The position numbers and the translations under genes were made by a program. This document shows, piece after piece, positions 57,216 through 64,000 of a stretch of DNA of 64,000 nucleotides. The notes below the pieces were generated by a model. The model was given only the letters and a program-made list of their open reading frames with translations. It did not search any database and had not been told where the DNA came from. Each line of letters starts with the position of its first letter. Within the stretch, counting starts at the first letter, position 1. The stretch spans positions 248,001 to 312,000 of the forward strand of contig JBCDIZ010000002.1 of assembly GCA_038748365.1 (NCBI GenBank), read 5' to 3'. The stretch is from Alterisphingorhabdus sp038748365 (GTDB lineage: Bacteria > Pseudomonadota > Alphaproteobacteria > Sphingomonadales > Sphingomonadaceae).

Positions 57216-58649
57216 CTATATATTGCTCAATGCACGTTTCGCAGCGATGTCTGTCAAGATTTGTGCATGCTCCTTACGAGATAAAGGATATAGTCTAAGG
57301 ATGATCAAGGCCAATAGCCAGAAAATGAGCATCATGGACGCAACAGCAGCGCCTAGCTGAGTCAGGGTATTACTTGGGACTTGTCCTATTTCTGCACCGC
57401 TGGGAAAGCTGACAAGCTGCAGCACAGCCCCGGCAATCAAGCCTCCCAAGCCTGATGTTGCTTTCAGCGAAAAGGTAAGGGCGGAGGAGTAGATGGCTTC
57501 TTGCCTCTGGCCCGTGGCCAACTCATTGCGGTCGATGGTGTCGGCCAGCATAGAGGTAAATATGATTGTCAGACCGACAGCAGCGAAGACCGAAATAACG
57601 GCGTTGAGGCACAATATGATCAGTAGCGCAGGATCGCCATTTTGTGGCAATATGTCGATCAGGCGAAGGCCGATAATGGCAGGGTTTGTCACCATGACTA
57701 TCGCCACAGTGACTATACCAACAGGCCGTTTGTCATGACGTTTGGATATCCATGGTATCGTAATGAAAGCGATAATCGTTCCTACCAAAGCGGCCAGTGT
57801 GATTAGTGCGAGCTGCTCTGTCGTAAGGCCCCAGAAATAGGACAGCATGTAAAGGTTCATCACTTCGTTGAATCCGATCGCTGTGGCTGAAACGAAGATG
57901 ATGGCAAACAGGATTAAAAAAGGGCGATTTTGCAGCAAATTGCTAAAGTCATGCTTCAGCCCATTGGATTGCCCCGCCAGCTGAAATGCCTCTTTCAGCC
58001 TGGGGATCATATGATGCGTGCCGAGCGCGCACAACACAATAGCAATGCTGATCGCAATCGCTCCAACCAAGGCCATATCCTGATAGCCTGCCGGATTAAG
58101 CCTGCCATCGGGAAAGCTTTCGCTTGGTGCGAGAAAGACAAGATATCCTGCTGTAGCAAAGGCTATACCACCAAGCCAGCCAAGCAAAACGCGAAAGCCT
58201 GATATGGATGTTCGTTCATCATAGTCCGACGTCATTTCCGCAAGCAGGCCAGCCGCAGGAACGGCAAAAAATGTCATGAAGATGCGAACAATGATCGCAA
58301 AGCCCGCCATCCACAGAAACAGGATCGTCTGATCTGCGCCAAAAGGCGGCTGGAACAGGAAATAAAAGGCTATGCCCATGGGCAGGGCGGAGGCGTAGAT
58401 GAAAGGATGTCGGCGCCCCCAGCGTGTATGCACCTTGTCCGACCAATAGCCGACAAGCGGATCGGTGATGGCATCGACGACCAAGGCAAGGAAGATGGCA
58501 ATGCCAGCCAGCAACCCTTCCAGACCAACAACCTGAGTGTAGAAAAACAGCAGGAAGACATTGAACGCCGTGTCCTTGACGCCGGTAGCGATGGAACCGG
58601 TGCCATAGAATATCTTGGTCGGGAGGGTGATGCGTGACTTGGCGGGCAT
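57216..58649 (-). CDS. MFS transporter of the GPH (MelB-like) family
   Basis: Inner-membrane symporter of 477 aa with about twelve helices (MFS_2/glycoside-pentoside-hexuronide:cation family). The segment VVDAITDPLVGYWSDKVHTR then WGRRHPFIYASALPMGI is the family signature. Members carry sugars or, in sphingomonads, many organic compounds together with H+ or Na+. It lies between the esterase and tetR-2 genes and would move the cluster II substrate from the periplasm into the cytosol after the TonB receptor. Confidence 0.92.
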   Translation of the reverse strand: MPAKSRITLPTKIFYGTGSIATGVKDTAFNVFLLFFYTQVVGLEGLLAGIAIFLALVVDAITDPLVGYWSDKVHTRWGRRHPFIYASALPMGIAFYFLFQPPFGADQTILFLWMAGFAIIVRIFMTFFAVPAAGLLAEMTSDYDERTSISGFRVLLGWLGGIAFATAGYLVFLAPSESFPDGRLNPAGYQDMALVGAIAISIAIVLCALGTHHMIPRLKEAFQLAGQSNGLKHDFSNLLQNRPFLILFAIIFVSATAIGFNEVMNLYMLSYFWGLTTEQLALITLAALVGTIIAFITIPWISKRHDKRPVGIVTVAIVMVTNPAIIGLRLIDILPQNGDPALLIILCLNAVISVFAAVGLTIIFTSMLADTIDRNELATGQRQEAIYSSALTFSLKATSGLGGLIAGAVLQLVSFPSGAEIGQVPSNTLTQLGAAVASMMLIFWLLALIILRLYPLSRKEHAQILTDIAAKRALSNI

Positions 58650-58735
58650 AAACGGGGTTTCCGATCACCTATGATTTTGAACATAGGAGGAGCTGTTGAG
58701 GCGAAAGTTAAGCGGGGAGGGCAGGTGTTTGCGCC

Positions 58736-60187
58736 TCAAGCCACATCGTAAAGCTCCAATTTGTCAGCATCCGCCCTTTCAATAAGCTCAGGCTGGTGGC
58801 TGATCCGCATGCTGGCATAGCTGTCAGGCTGAAATTTATGCCATTCCGGCAAACCTCCGCCATTTGGTGAGCCAGTACGGGCAAAAGCGATCACTGTATC
58901 GGACCAGCGCTGCGCAATCTCTCTGTTTTCAGGCGTGGGAGGGTGCACGAAAAGCGCAGGATTGCCTTCCTCGATCCAGTTAAAGGCAAATGGGACATCA
59001 GCATAATGGGTGATGCCCCATTCATGGTCCGTCGGCACCTCGAAACTATAGACCCAGCCGCCAGCGCCATATTGGGAAGCTGCCGAAGCCACACGCAGTG
59101 CAGATGAGCGGAACACATCCAGCCAGGCATGGGTAAGTTGTTTTTTTAGGTCGCCATCCGGAACCATCGATTGCAAATAGTCACGATATGGTGTGCCGTC
59201 ATCGTTGCTGACCAGAGGCCCCAGCGCAAACAGCGTTGCCATTCCAACCTGTTCATTTGCAGCATAGGGCGGCGCAAGCATCGTGCCTTCATCAAGCGTA
59301 TTGCCTGTCAGTATAGGGATTTGGCTGGCCCAGCCCTGCTGTACCGCTTCCATGCTGCGTTGCGTCAATATTGTGCCATCGAGAGAGGGACCGCCATAAA
59401 AGCCCGATTTCTCCTGCAGCTCGGATAATTCCTTTGCAGGCAACGACTTCAGCGTGTTGAGACAGTCCTCATCACTTTCGATTTCCAATGCCGCTTTTAA
59501 CAGAGCGATCTGATTGAGCGGGGGAGTAATTGTCTCAGTCCCGCTAAATGGCGCGGCCTTGTGGAAAAGGCCCTCTGCAGCAGGCGCGCCCAGCAGCGCA
59601 AAAACCGATGCGGCGCCCGCGCTTTCACCCCAGATAGTGACATTGTCCGGGTCGCCGCCAAAGGCCGCAATATTGTCCTGAACCCATCGCAGTGCAGCGA
59701 TCTGGTCTTGTAGGCCCAGATTGGCGCTGCCGCTATATTCCGGGCCGAATTGCGACAGGTCGATAAAGCCGAAAATACCCAGCCGATAATTGATGGTGAC
59801 CACGATCACGTCATTCTCGGCAACAATGCGTGTCGGGACATATTGGTTGCCGGAGCCGCTGATAAATGCACCGCCATGGATCCAAACCATGACCGGTTTG
59901 CTACCGACCATGTTGGACGGTGCGTACACATTGAGGAAAAGGCAATCCTCACTCTGCGCGCCGAATATTTCCGGATCGGCCTCTAAACCTTCATATTCTG
60001 CGACCTGGAAATTGCGCGTCCCGAATGTGGTGGCATCATAAGTCTCGCCGATCGATTCCAGAGGTTGGGGCGGCTGGAAACGGTTTTTGCCTGTCGGTGG
60101 CTCTGCATAACGAATGCCCAGAAAATTGGATACCGCGCCGTCTTCAACGCCCTGAAAAGTTCCCGCTTTTGTATTGGCAATAGCCAT
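58736..60187 (-). CDS. Type B carboxylesterase (cluster II)
   Basis: Serine carboxylesterase of 483 aa. FLGIRYAEPPTGKNRFQPP, EDCLFLNVYAP and the oxyanion HGGAF (104-108) lead to the nucleophile Ser189 in WGESAGAASVFALLG; the acid and His residues are in the C-terminal half (the His probably in GITHYADVPFAF). No signal peptide, so cytoplasmic. First gene of the esterase-MFS-tetR run and divergent from the monooxygenase, with operator copy B in between. It fits hydrolysis of an ester or lactone formed by the monooxygenase. Confidence 0.92.
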   Translation of the reverse strand: MAIANTKAGTFQGVEDGAVSNFLGIRYAEPPTGKNRFQPPQPLESIGETYDATTFGTRNFQVAEYEGLEADPEIFGAQSEDCLFLNVYAPSNMVGSKPVMVWIHGGAFISGSGNQYVPTRIVAENDVIVVTINYRLGIFGFIDLSQFGPEYSGSANLGLQDQIAALRWVQDNIAAFGGDPDNVTIWGESAGAASVFALLGAPAAEGLFHKAAPFSGTETITPPLNQIALLKAALEIESDEDCLNTLKSLPAKELSELQEKSGFYGGPSLDGTILTQRSMEAVQQGWASQIPILTGNTLDEGTMLAPPYAANEQVGMATLFALGPLVSNDDGTPYRDYLQSMVPDGDLKKQLTHAWLDVFRSSALRVASAASQYGAGGWVYSFEVPTDHEWGITHYADVPFAFNWIEEGNPALFVHPPTPENREIAQRWSDTVIAFARTGSPNGGGLPEWHKFQPDSYASMRISHQPELIERADADKLELYDVA

Positions 60188-60257
60188 CTAGCCTCTCCTT
60201 TGGTCATCCTTTTTGCGTCTAGCCGGTTTGCCCGATCTTGCGCTCTTTCCTATTTGA

Positions 60258-60273
60258 GTGTAGTTCACTATAC
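60258..60273. promoter_or_regulatory. TetR-2 operator, copy B
   Basis: GTGTAGTTCACTATAC (6 of 7 arm pairs) is in the 157-bp divergent region between esterase and monooxygenase. It shares the core TAGTYCACTAT and the preceding TTGA with copy A. Confidence 0.72.
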
Positions 60274-60344
60274 TTATTTTAAAGGCACGACAAGCCCGCA
60301 TAATCAATCAGACCAAAACGGGCCGTGAGAGAGGGAAAATTTGC

Positions 60345-61826
60345 ATGAACAACCCGGAGCATCTGGATATCATTCTTGTCGGGGCAGGGATCTCCGGCCT
60401 CGGCACAGCGCATCATCTGCGCGAAAAATGCCCTGATAAACACTTCGCGATTCTTGAAGAAAAGCCGACATATGGCGGCACTTGGCATACCCATACCTAT
60501 CCCGGAATTCGTTCAGACAGTGACCTTTATACCTTTGGTTATGAGTTCAAGCCATGGACCGGCGCGCCGATTGCCAGCGGTGAGCTGATCCTGAATTATC
60601 TCGGTGAGGTGATCGAGGAGGATAATCTTGATGAGCTGATCCGCTACAATCATCGCATAACGGCCGTGGAATGGGACAGTGAAACCCGCCGCTGGACAGT
60701 GAGCGTCCATCATGTCGACAGCGGCGAAGATAAAACCCTGACATGCGATTTTTTCGTATGGACAGGTGGTTATTATGACCATCATAACCCGTATACGCCC
60801 GATTGGCCGGGCCTTGATGATTTCACTGGAGAGGTCGTCCACCCCCAGCATTGGCCAGAAGATATTGATCTGAACGGCAAGCGCGTCGTCGTCATCGGTT
60901 CAGGCGCAACAGCGGCGACGTTGATCCCCAATATTGTTGATGATTGCGAGCATGTGACGATGCTGCAGCGATCACCAACCTATTTCTGGACCGCCCCCAA
61001 CCGCAATGAGATGGCGGATAGGCTCCGCCTGCTCGATCTGCCTGAGGATTGGGTGCATGAAATTGTCCGGCGTGATTTGCTGCAAACGCAAAAAGAGGTG
61101 CAACAGGCGTCGGCGCAATATCCGGAATATATGAAAGCCGAGCTTCTCAAGGATGTAGCCGCTCATATCGGCGAAGAAATGACCAAAGAGCATTTCACAC
61201 CATCCTATCGTCCATGGCAGCAGCGTCTTGCCTATGTTCCGGATGCGGATTTGTTCAATGCTCTGAAGGATGGCAGAGCCTCCATAGTTACAGATCATAT
61301 TGAGCGCATAACCGAAAGCGGCATTGTTCTGAAATCGGGCAAGATCCTTGACGCAGACACCATCATTACCGCGACCGGTTTTAACGCCATTAGCGCCGGC
61401 GGAATAGACTTCACCATGGATGGAAAGAAGATCGATCCGTCAGATAGTTTCACATATCGCGGGATCATGCTCTCAGGCATCCCGAATTACGCGACGGTAT
61501 TTGGCTATATCCGCACCAGCTGGACCATGCGGGTGGATATGATCGGCAAATATCTGTGCCGTTTGTTCAAGCATATGGATGCGATTGGCGCCGAGGTCGT
61601 GACGCCAAAGCTGCGCCCGCAAGATGCTGATATGCCGAGAAACCGCTGGATTTCACCCGAAGAATTCAATCCCGGTTATATGCAGCGCAGCGCGCATCTT
61701 TTGCCGAGCAGTGGCGATAAAGAACCCTGGGTCTTTTCGCCCGATTACTACACCGAGAAAGACCAGCTTCCGAATTTCGACCTCAATGAAGATGCACTGG
61801 TGTATCAGTCGGGAGCGGCTACATGA
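60345..61826 (+). CDS. Baeyer-Villiger-type flavin monooxygenase (cluster II)
   Basis: Flavoprotein of 493 aa with two dinucleotide-binding motifs, GAGISG (13-18) for FAD and GSGATA (185-190) for NADPH, and between them the BVMO fingerprint FxGxxxHxxxWP as FTGEVVHPQHWP (160-171). GGTWHTHTYPGIRSDSDL is the flavin-ring region. Such enzymes insert oxygen next to a carbonyl to give an ester or lactone. Slightly shorter than type I BVMOs of 530-550 aa; an N-oxygenating flavin monooxygenase is the alternative. Coupled by ATGA to the SDR gene. Confidence 0.9.
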   Translation: MNNPEHLDIILVGAGISGLGTAHHLREKCPDKHFAILEEKPTYGGTWHTHTYPGIRSDSDLYTFGYEFKPWTGAPIASGELILNYLGEVIEEDNLDELIRYNHRITAVEWDSETRRWTVSVHHVDSGEDKTLTCDFFVWTGGYYDHHNPYTPDWPGLDDFTGEVVHPQHWPEDIDLNGKRVVVIGSGATAATLIPNIVDDCEHVTMLQRSPTYFWTAPNRNEMADRLRLLDLPEDWVHEIVRRDLLQTQKEVQQASAQYPEYMKAELLKDVAAHIGEEMTKEHFTPSYRPWQQRLAYVPDADLFNALKDGRASIVTDHIERITESGIVLKSGKILDADTIITATGFNAISAGGIDFTMDGKKIDPSDSFTYRGIMLSGIPNYATVFGYIRTSWTMRVDMIGKYLCRLFKHMDAIGAEVVTPKLRPQDADMPRNRWISPEEFNPGYMQRSAHLLPSSGDKEPWVFSPDYYTEKDQLPNFDLNEDALVYQSGAAT

Positions 61827-62641
61827 AACTCTCAGGCAAGACATTGATCATTACCGGTGCCGCTTCGGGCATTGGACGCGCATTGGCCATTGAAGGTGCA
61901 AGGCGTGGTGTCTCGACAATCTGTACAGACCGCGATGGCGAGGGGCTCGATGAAACCAAAGCCTTGGTCTCCGAAATCGCTGATGCGGGCACCTGCTCAA
62001 CCCATAGTTTGGACGTGACGGACCTCGCGGCATGGAGAGACCTTCGCTCATCGCTACAGAAAGAAGGTGACCAAATTGATGGCATCATCAACAATGCTGG
62101 CATCACCTTTGTCGGCAATGCTGAAGAGACCTCTTACGAGCAGATTAATCAGGTCATGGCGGTCAACTTTATGGGCCAGGTATATGGTTCGCGCGAGTTT
62201 CTCGCCGATTTGAAAGATCGACCAGAGGCACTGATTGCCAATGTGTCGAGCATTTTGGGCCTCGTGCCGAAAGCCGACCAAGTGGCCTATTGCGCCTCAA
62301 AATTTGCCATTCGCGGTTATACCGAGGTGCTTATGCAAGAATTGAAGGGGACCGACGTTCAGGTTTCAGCGATTTTTCCGGGCCATATCGGGACCGATAT
62401 CCTTGCTAATGCCATCCGCGCGGGCAGTATCTCCAGACTTGATCTGACAAGCGATGAGCAGGATGTGATAGCCAATCAGTTCAGGGAGCACGGCTTATCA
62501 CCACAAAAGGCTGCGCAGATCATCATGGACGGAGTCGAAAATGGACAGTCACACATTCTCGTAGGCGATGATGCTATCCAGGCTGATCAATCATACCGCC
62601 AAGACCCTGACAATTATGGAGCTGTGGTGGAGCCAGCGTAA
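61823..62641 (+). CDS. Short-chain dehydrogenase/reductase (cluster II)
   Basis: NAD(P)-dependent oxidoreductase of 272 aa, classical SDR. Cofactor motif TGAASGIGRA (11-20), Asp37 after the second strand (TDRDG) favouring NAD, NNAG (90-93), the catalytic Ser in NVSSILG and Tyr156/Lys160 in YCASK. It overlaps the monooxygenase gene at ATGA and is therefore co-expressed. It would oxidise an alcohol to the ketone used by the Baeyer-Villiger enzyme, or reduce a product. Confidence 0.93.
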   Translation: MKLSGKTLIITGAASGIGRALAIEGARRGVSTICTDRDGEGLDETKALVSEIADAGTCSTHSLDVTDLAAWRDLRSSLQKEGDQIDGIINNAGITFVGNAEETSYEQINQVMAVNFMGQVYGSREFLADLKDRPEALIANVSSILGLVPKADQVAYCASKFAIRGYTEVLMQELKGTDVQVSAIFPGHIGTDILANAIRAGSISRLDLTSDEQDVIANQFREHGLSPQKAAQIIMDGVENGQSHILVGDDAIQADQSYRQDPDNYGAVVEPA

Positions 62642-62658
62642 GATTTTGTGGTAAAACC

Positions 62659-63432
62659 TTATCTCTGTATCTTCGGCCATAAGGCGCCAGCGCGCTGGCG
62701 ATAGGCCTGATAGGCGCTTCCAAAGTGCTCTTCCATCATCTGCTCTTCGCGCGGCAGGCGGGTGAAATAGAGAATAGCCCAGACAACCACCACTGGCGGC
62801 CCGACGACCCAGTTCTGGAACAGCAGTGGTTGTCCCAGCACGCAGAGCCAGATGGCGGTGTACATTGGGTGACGGATGCGCGCATAGATGCCATCAGTAA
62901 TCAGCTGATGGTCGCTACCGATCTGCAATGTCGCCGACCATTGTTTGCCGAGATCAGCATGGCTGCGGTAGAAAAACCACAGGCCAAAAAGGGTAATTGC
63001 TACGCCAATAGCACTGGCAATTGGCCCAAGATCATAGTCCAGCGCGTCCAGCCATGGCGTTGCCAGCCTGATGACAGGTAGCGGGGCCATGGTGATAAAT
63101 ACGCCGAACATGACGATCAGATCAAAGCGATACACATAGTCACGGCGGACCGTTACGTTGCCAGCATTTTTGGCAAAAGGGCCACGAATGGCCATCTGCG
63201 CCAATATCAGCAGCGCGCCGATGACCATTGGCCAGCGCGGCGTAAAATCACTGCGCCAGAGATAGATGGCGATCGAGGCGAGAAAGATCAGTAGCGGGAT
63301 GAGCGGCAGTTGACTGCTTTGGGCGCCGATAATTGTCCCTTTGGCTTTGTCTTGGTCATTATCGGAAGCGAGGTCGCTCGCATCGGAAGGATTGTCCGAA
63401 GCTGGGTCAGATGAGGCAGGTGCCTTATCCAT
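62659..63432 (-). CDS. Isoprenylcysteine carboxyl methyltransferase-like membrane protein
   Basis: Integral membrane methyltransferase-like protein of 257 aa (ICMT/PEMT-type). About 35 acidic Ser/Asp-rich N-terminal residues (DPASDNPSDASDLASDNDQ) precede five or so helices. The SAM-binding signature is at the C-terminus: QLITDGIYARIRHPMYTAIW and RLPREEQMMEEHFGSAYQAY. The reaction in bacteria is mostly unknown; lipid or quinone-like methylation is possible. It is convergent with the SDR gene and overlaps the stop of the upstream gene by eight bases. Confidence 0.85.
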   Translation of the reverse strand: MDKAPASSDPASDNPSDASDLASDNDQDKAKGTIIGAQSSQLPLIPLLIFLASIAIYLWRSDFTPRWPMVIGALLILAQMAIRGPFAKNAGNVTVRRDYVYRFDLIVMFGVFITMAPLPVIRLATPWLDALDYDLGPIASAIGVAITLFGLWFFYRSHADLGKQWSATLQIGSDHQLITDGIYARIRHPMYTAIWLCVLGQPLLFQNWVVGPPVVVVWAILYFTRLPREEQMMEEHFGSAYQAYRQRAGALWPKIQR

Positions 63433-63991
63433 GACGCGTGCTATAGCGAGCCACTTTGGTTGGACGGGCTATAGAGATCACGTCTGCTTTCTTCTCAGTA
63501 GTCTCACTCTTTTTCGGCGACGCGCTGCCCGGTCGGGCCGGTAGTGTCTCGTCAAACGGGCAAGTCCCTGCGCGGACAAAGGGTTGCACATTGTCATTGG
63601 CCGTCGTGTTGTCTGACAGCACTTCACCGAGCGCGCGCAACACTGACCAGGCGGCCAATTGCAATGCCGTTGGAAGACCATGCGGAATGGCCCGACTGGT
63701 ATGGATATGCCCGGCTTGCGGTGCATGGCGCAGCAGCATCAGCAGTGCCCTCTCATCACGTGACAGGACAGAGCTGCAGCTATGACCCGCCACTAACCCG
63801 CGACCGAGCAGCGCTTCGGTAAGGCAGAACAGACTTTCACAGGCCGAACTTAGCTCCGGCGCAGGGCTGTAAAACGCAATGGCTTTTTGCATCCCTGGCA
63901 GCGGGTTCTCACCCAATACCCGAGCCGCGGACCAGCAGCGGAAAAGACGGACGACAATCTCGCTGCGGTTAACCTCGGAATTTATCGCCAT
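63425..63991 (-). CDS. Unrecognised soluble protein at the window edge
   Basis: Protein of 188 aa, with ATG at 63991, close to the window end; the ribosome binding site is not clear and a start further out is possible. The N-terminal two-thirds are helical (VVRLFRCWSAARVLG, LSSACESLFCLTEALLGRGL) with the motif HSCSSVLSRDERALLMLLRH; the C-terminal third is a Pro/Ser/Lys-rich tail, probably disordered. The helical region plus C-x-x-x-x-S/T-x-DE motif follows the same order as in the 161-aa protein at 19755-20240, so the two may belong to one family. Overlaps the ICMT-like gene by eight bases. Function unknown. Confidence 0.65.
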   Translation of the reverse strand: MAINSEVNRSEIVVRLFRCWSAARVLGENPLPGMQKAIAFYSPAPELSSACESLFCLTEALLGRGLVAGHSCSSVLSRDERALLMLLRHAPQAGHIHTSRAIPHGLPTALQLAAWSVLRALGEVLSDNTTANDNVQPFVRAGTCPFDETLPARPGSASPKKSETTEKKADVISIARPTKVARYSTRHG

Positions 63992-64000
63992 GCTTATCCG

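Overview
The window looks like chromosomal DNA of an alphaproteobacterium of the order Sphingomonadales (Sphingorhabdus, Parasphingorhabdus or Sphingopyxis type). The grounds are the lon-hup gene order, a CpdR-type receiver, a SapC-family protein, three large TonB-dependent receptors of the sphingomonad type, many acyl-CoA and flavin enzymes, and REP-like palindromes with the GAGCTTGTCGAAG core. This assignment is from gene content only. No rRNA, prophage, transposase, integrase or CRISPR array was seen.

Layout. 1-12.6 kb: end of lon, hup with stacked hairpins, two paralogous lipoproteins, rlmB, tRNA-Tyr, a secreted protein, the complete four-gene Anbu operon (ATP-grasp, alpha-E, transglutaminase, Anbu), then an ADH-thioesterase-enoyl-CoA hydratase operon. 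12.6-24 kb: a zinc-type TonB receptor behind a perfect palindrome, a DEAD-box helicase, an FAD dehydrogenase, SapC, a probable Fur-regulated small protein, N-formylglutamate amidohydrolase, cpdR, tRNA-Val and a PhoD phosphatase. 24-39.5 kb: a thioesterase, a nitronate-monooxygenase-like flavoprotein overlapping a Rieske oxygenase with reversed domain order, a nitrilase, LuxR, MarR and LytTR regulators, an acyl-CoA dehydrogenase/crotonase operon with a palindrome in each gap, a CPA2 antiporter, and a paired GCS2-type ligase and M14-type deacylase. 39.5-47.4 kb: a secreted choloylglycine hydrolase, an HdeA-like and a His-rich secreted protein, and a TonB receptor-DUF3325-small membrane protein-PepSY module, probably for iron.

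47.4-62.6 kb is the most interesting part: two adjoining catabolic clusters. Cluster I (GST, 4-TM protein, FAD aromatic-type hydroxylase, membrane-anchored FAH-family hydrolase) ends against a convergent tetR. Cluster II has an HSL-type hydrolase divergent from a TonB receptor, then tetR, an MFS symporter and a type B carboxylesterase on the minus strand, divergent from a Baeyer-Villiger-type monooxygenase and an SDR. The chemistry suggests uptake, alcohol to ketone (SDR), ketone to ester or lactone (BVMO), then hydrolysis (esterases), followed perhaps by aromatic processing in cluster I.

Each tetR has its own palindromic operator that I can read in the sequence. A 16-bp TTRWAAC-NN-GTTTYAA motif occurs twice before cluster I (one copy fills the spacer of a candidate promoter) and once before tetR-1. 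A TAGT-YC-ACTA motif occurs in both divergent promoters of cluster II. Because tetR-1 lies directly downstream of the cluster II hydrolase, the two circuits are probably linked. The window closes with an ICMT-like methyltransferase and an unrecognised protein that may be a distant relative of the Fur-linked small protein.
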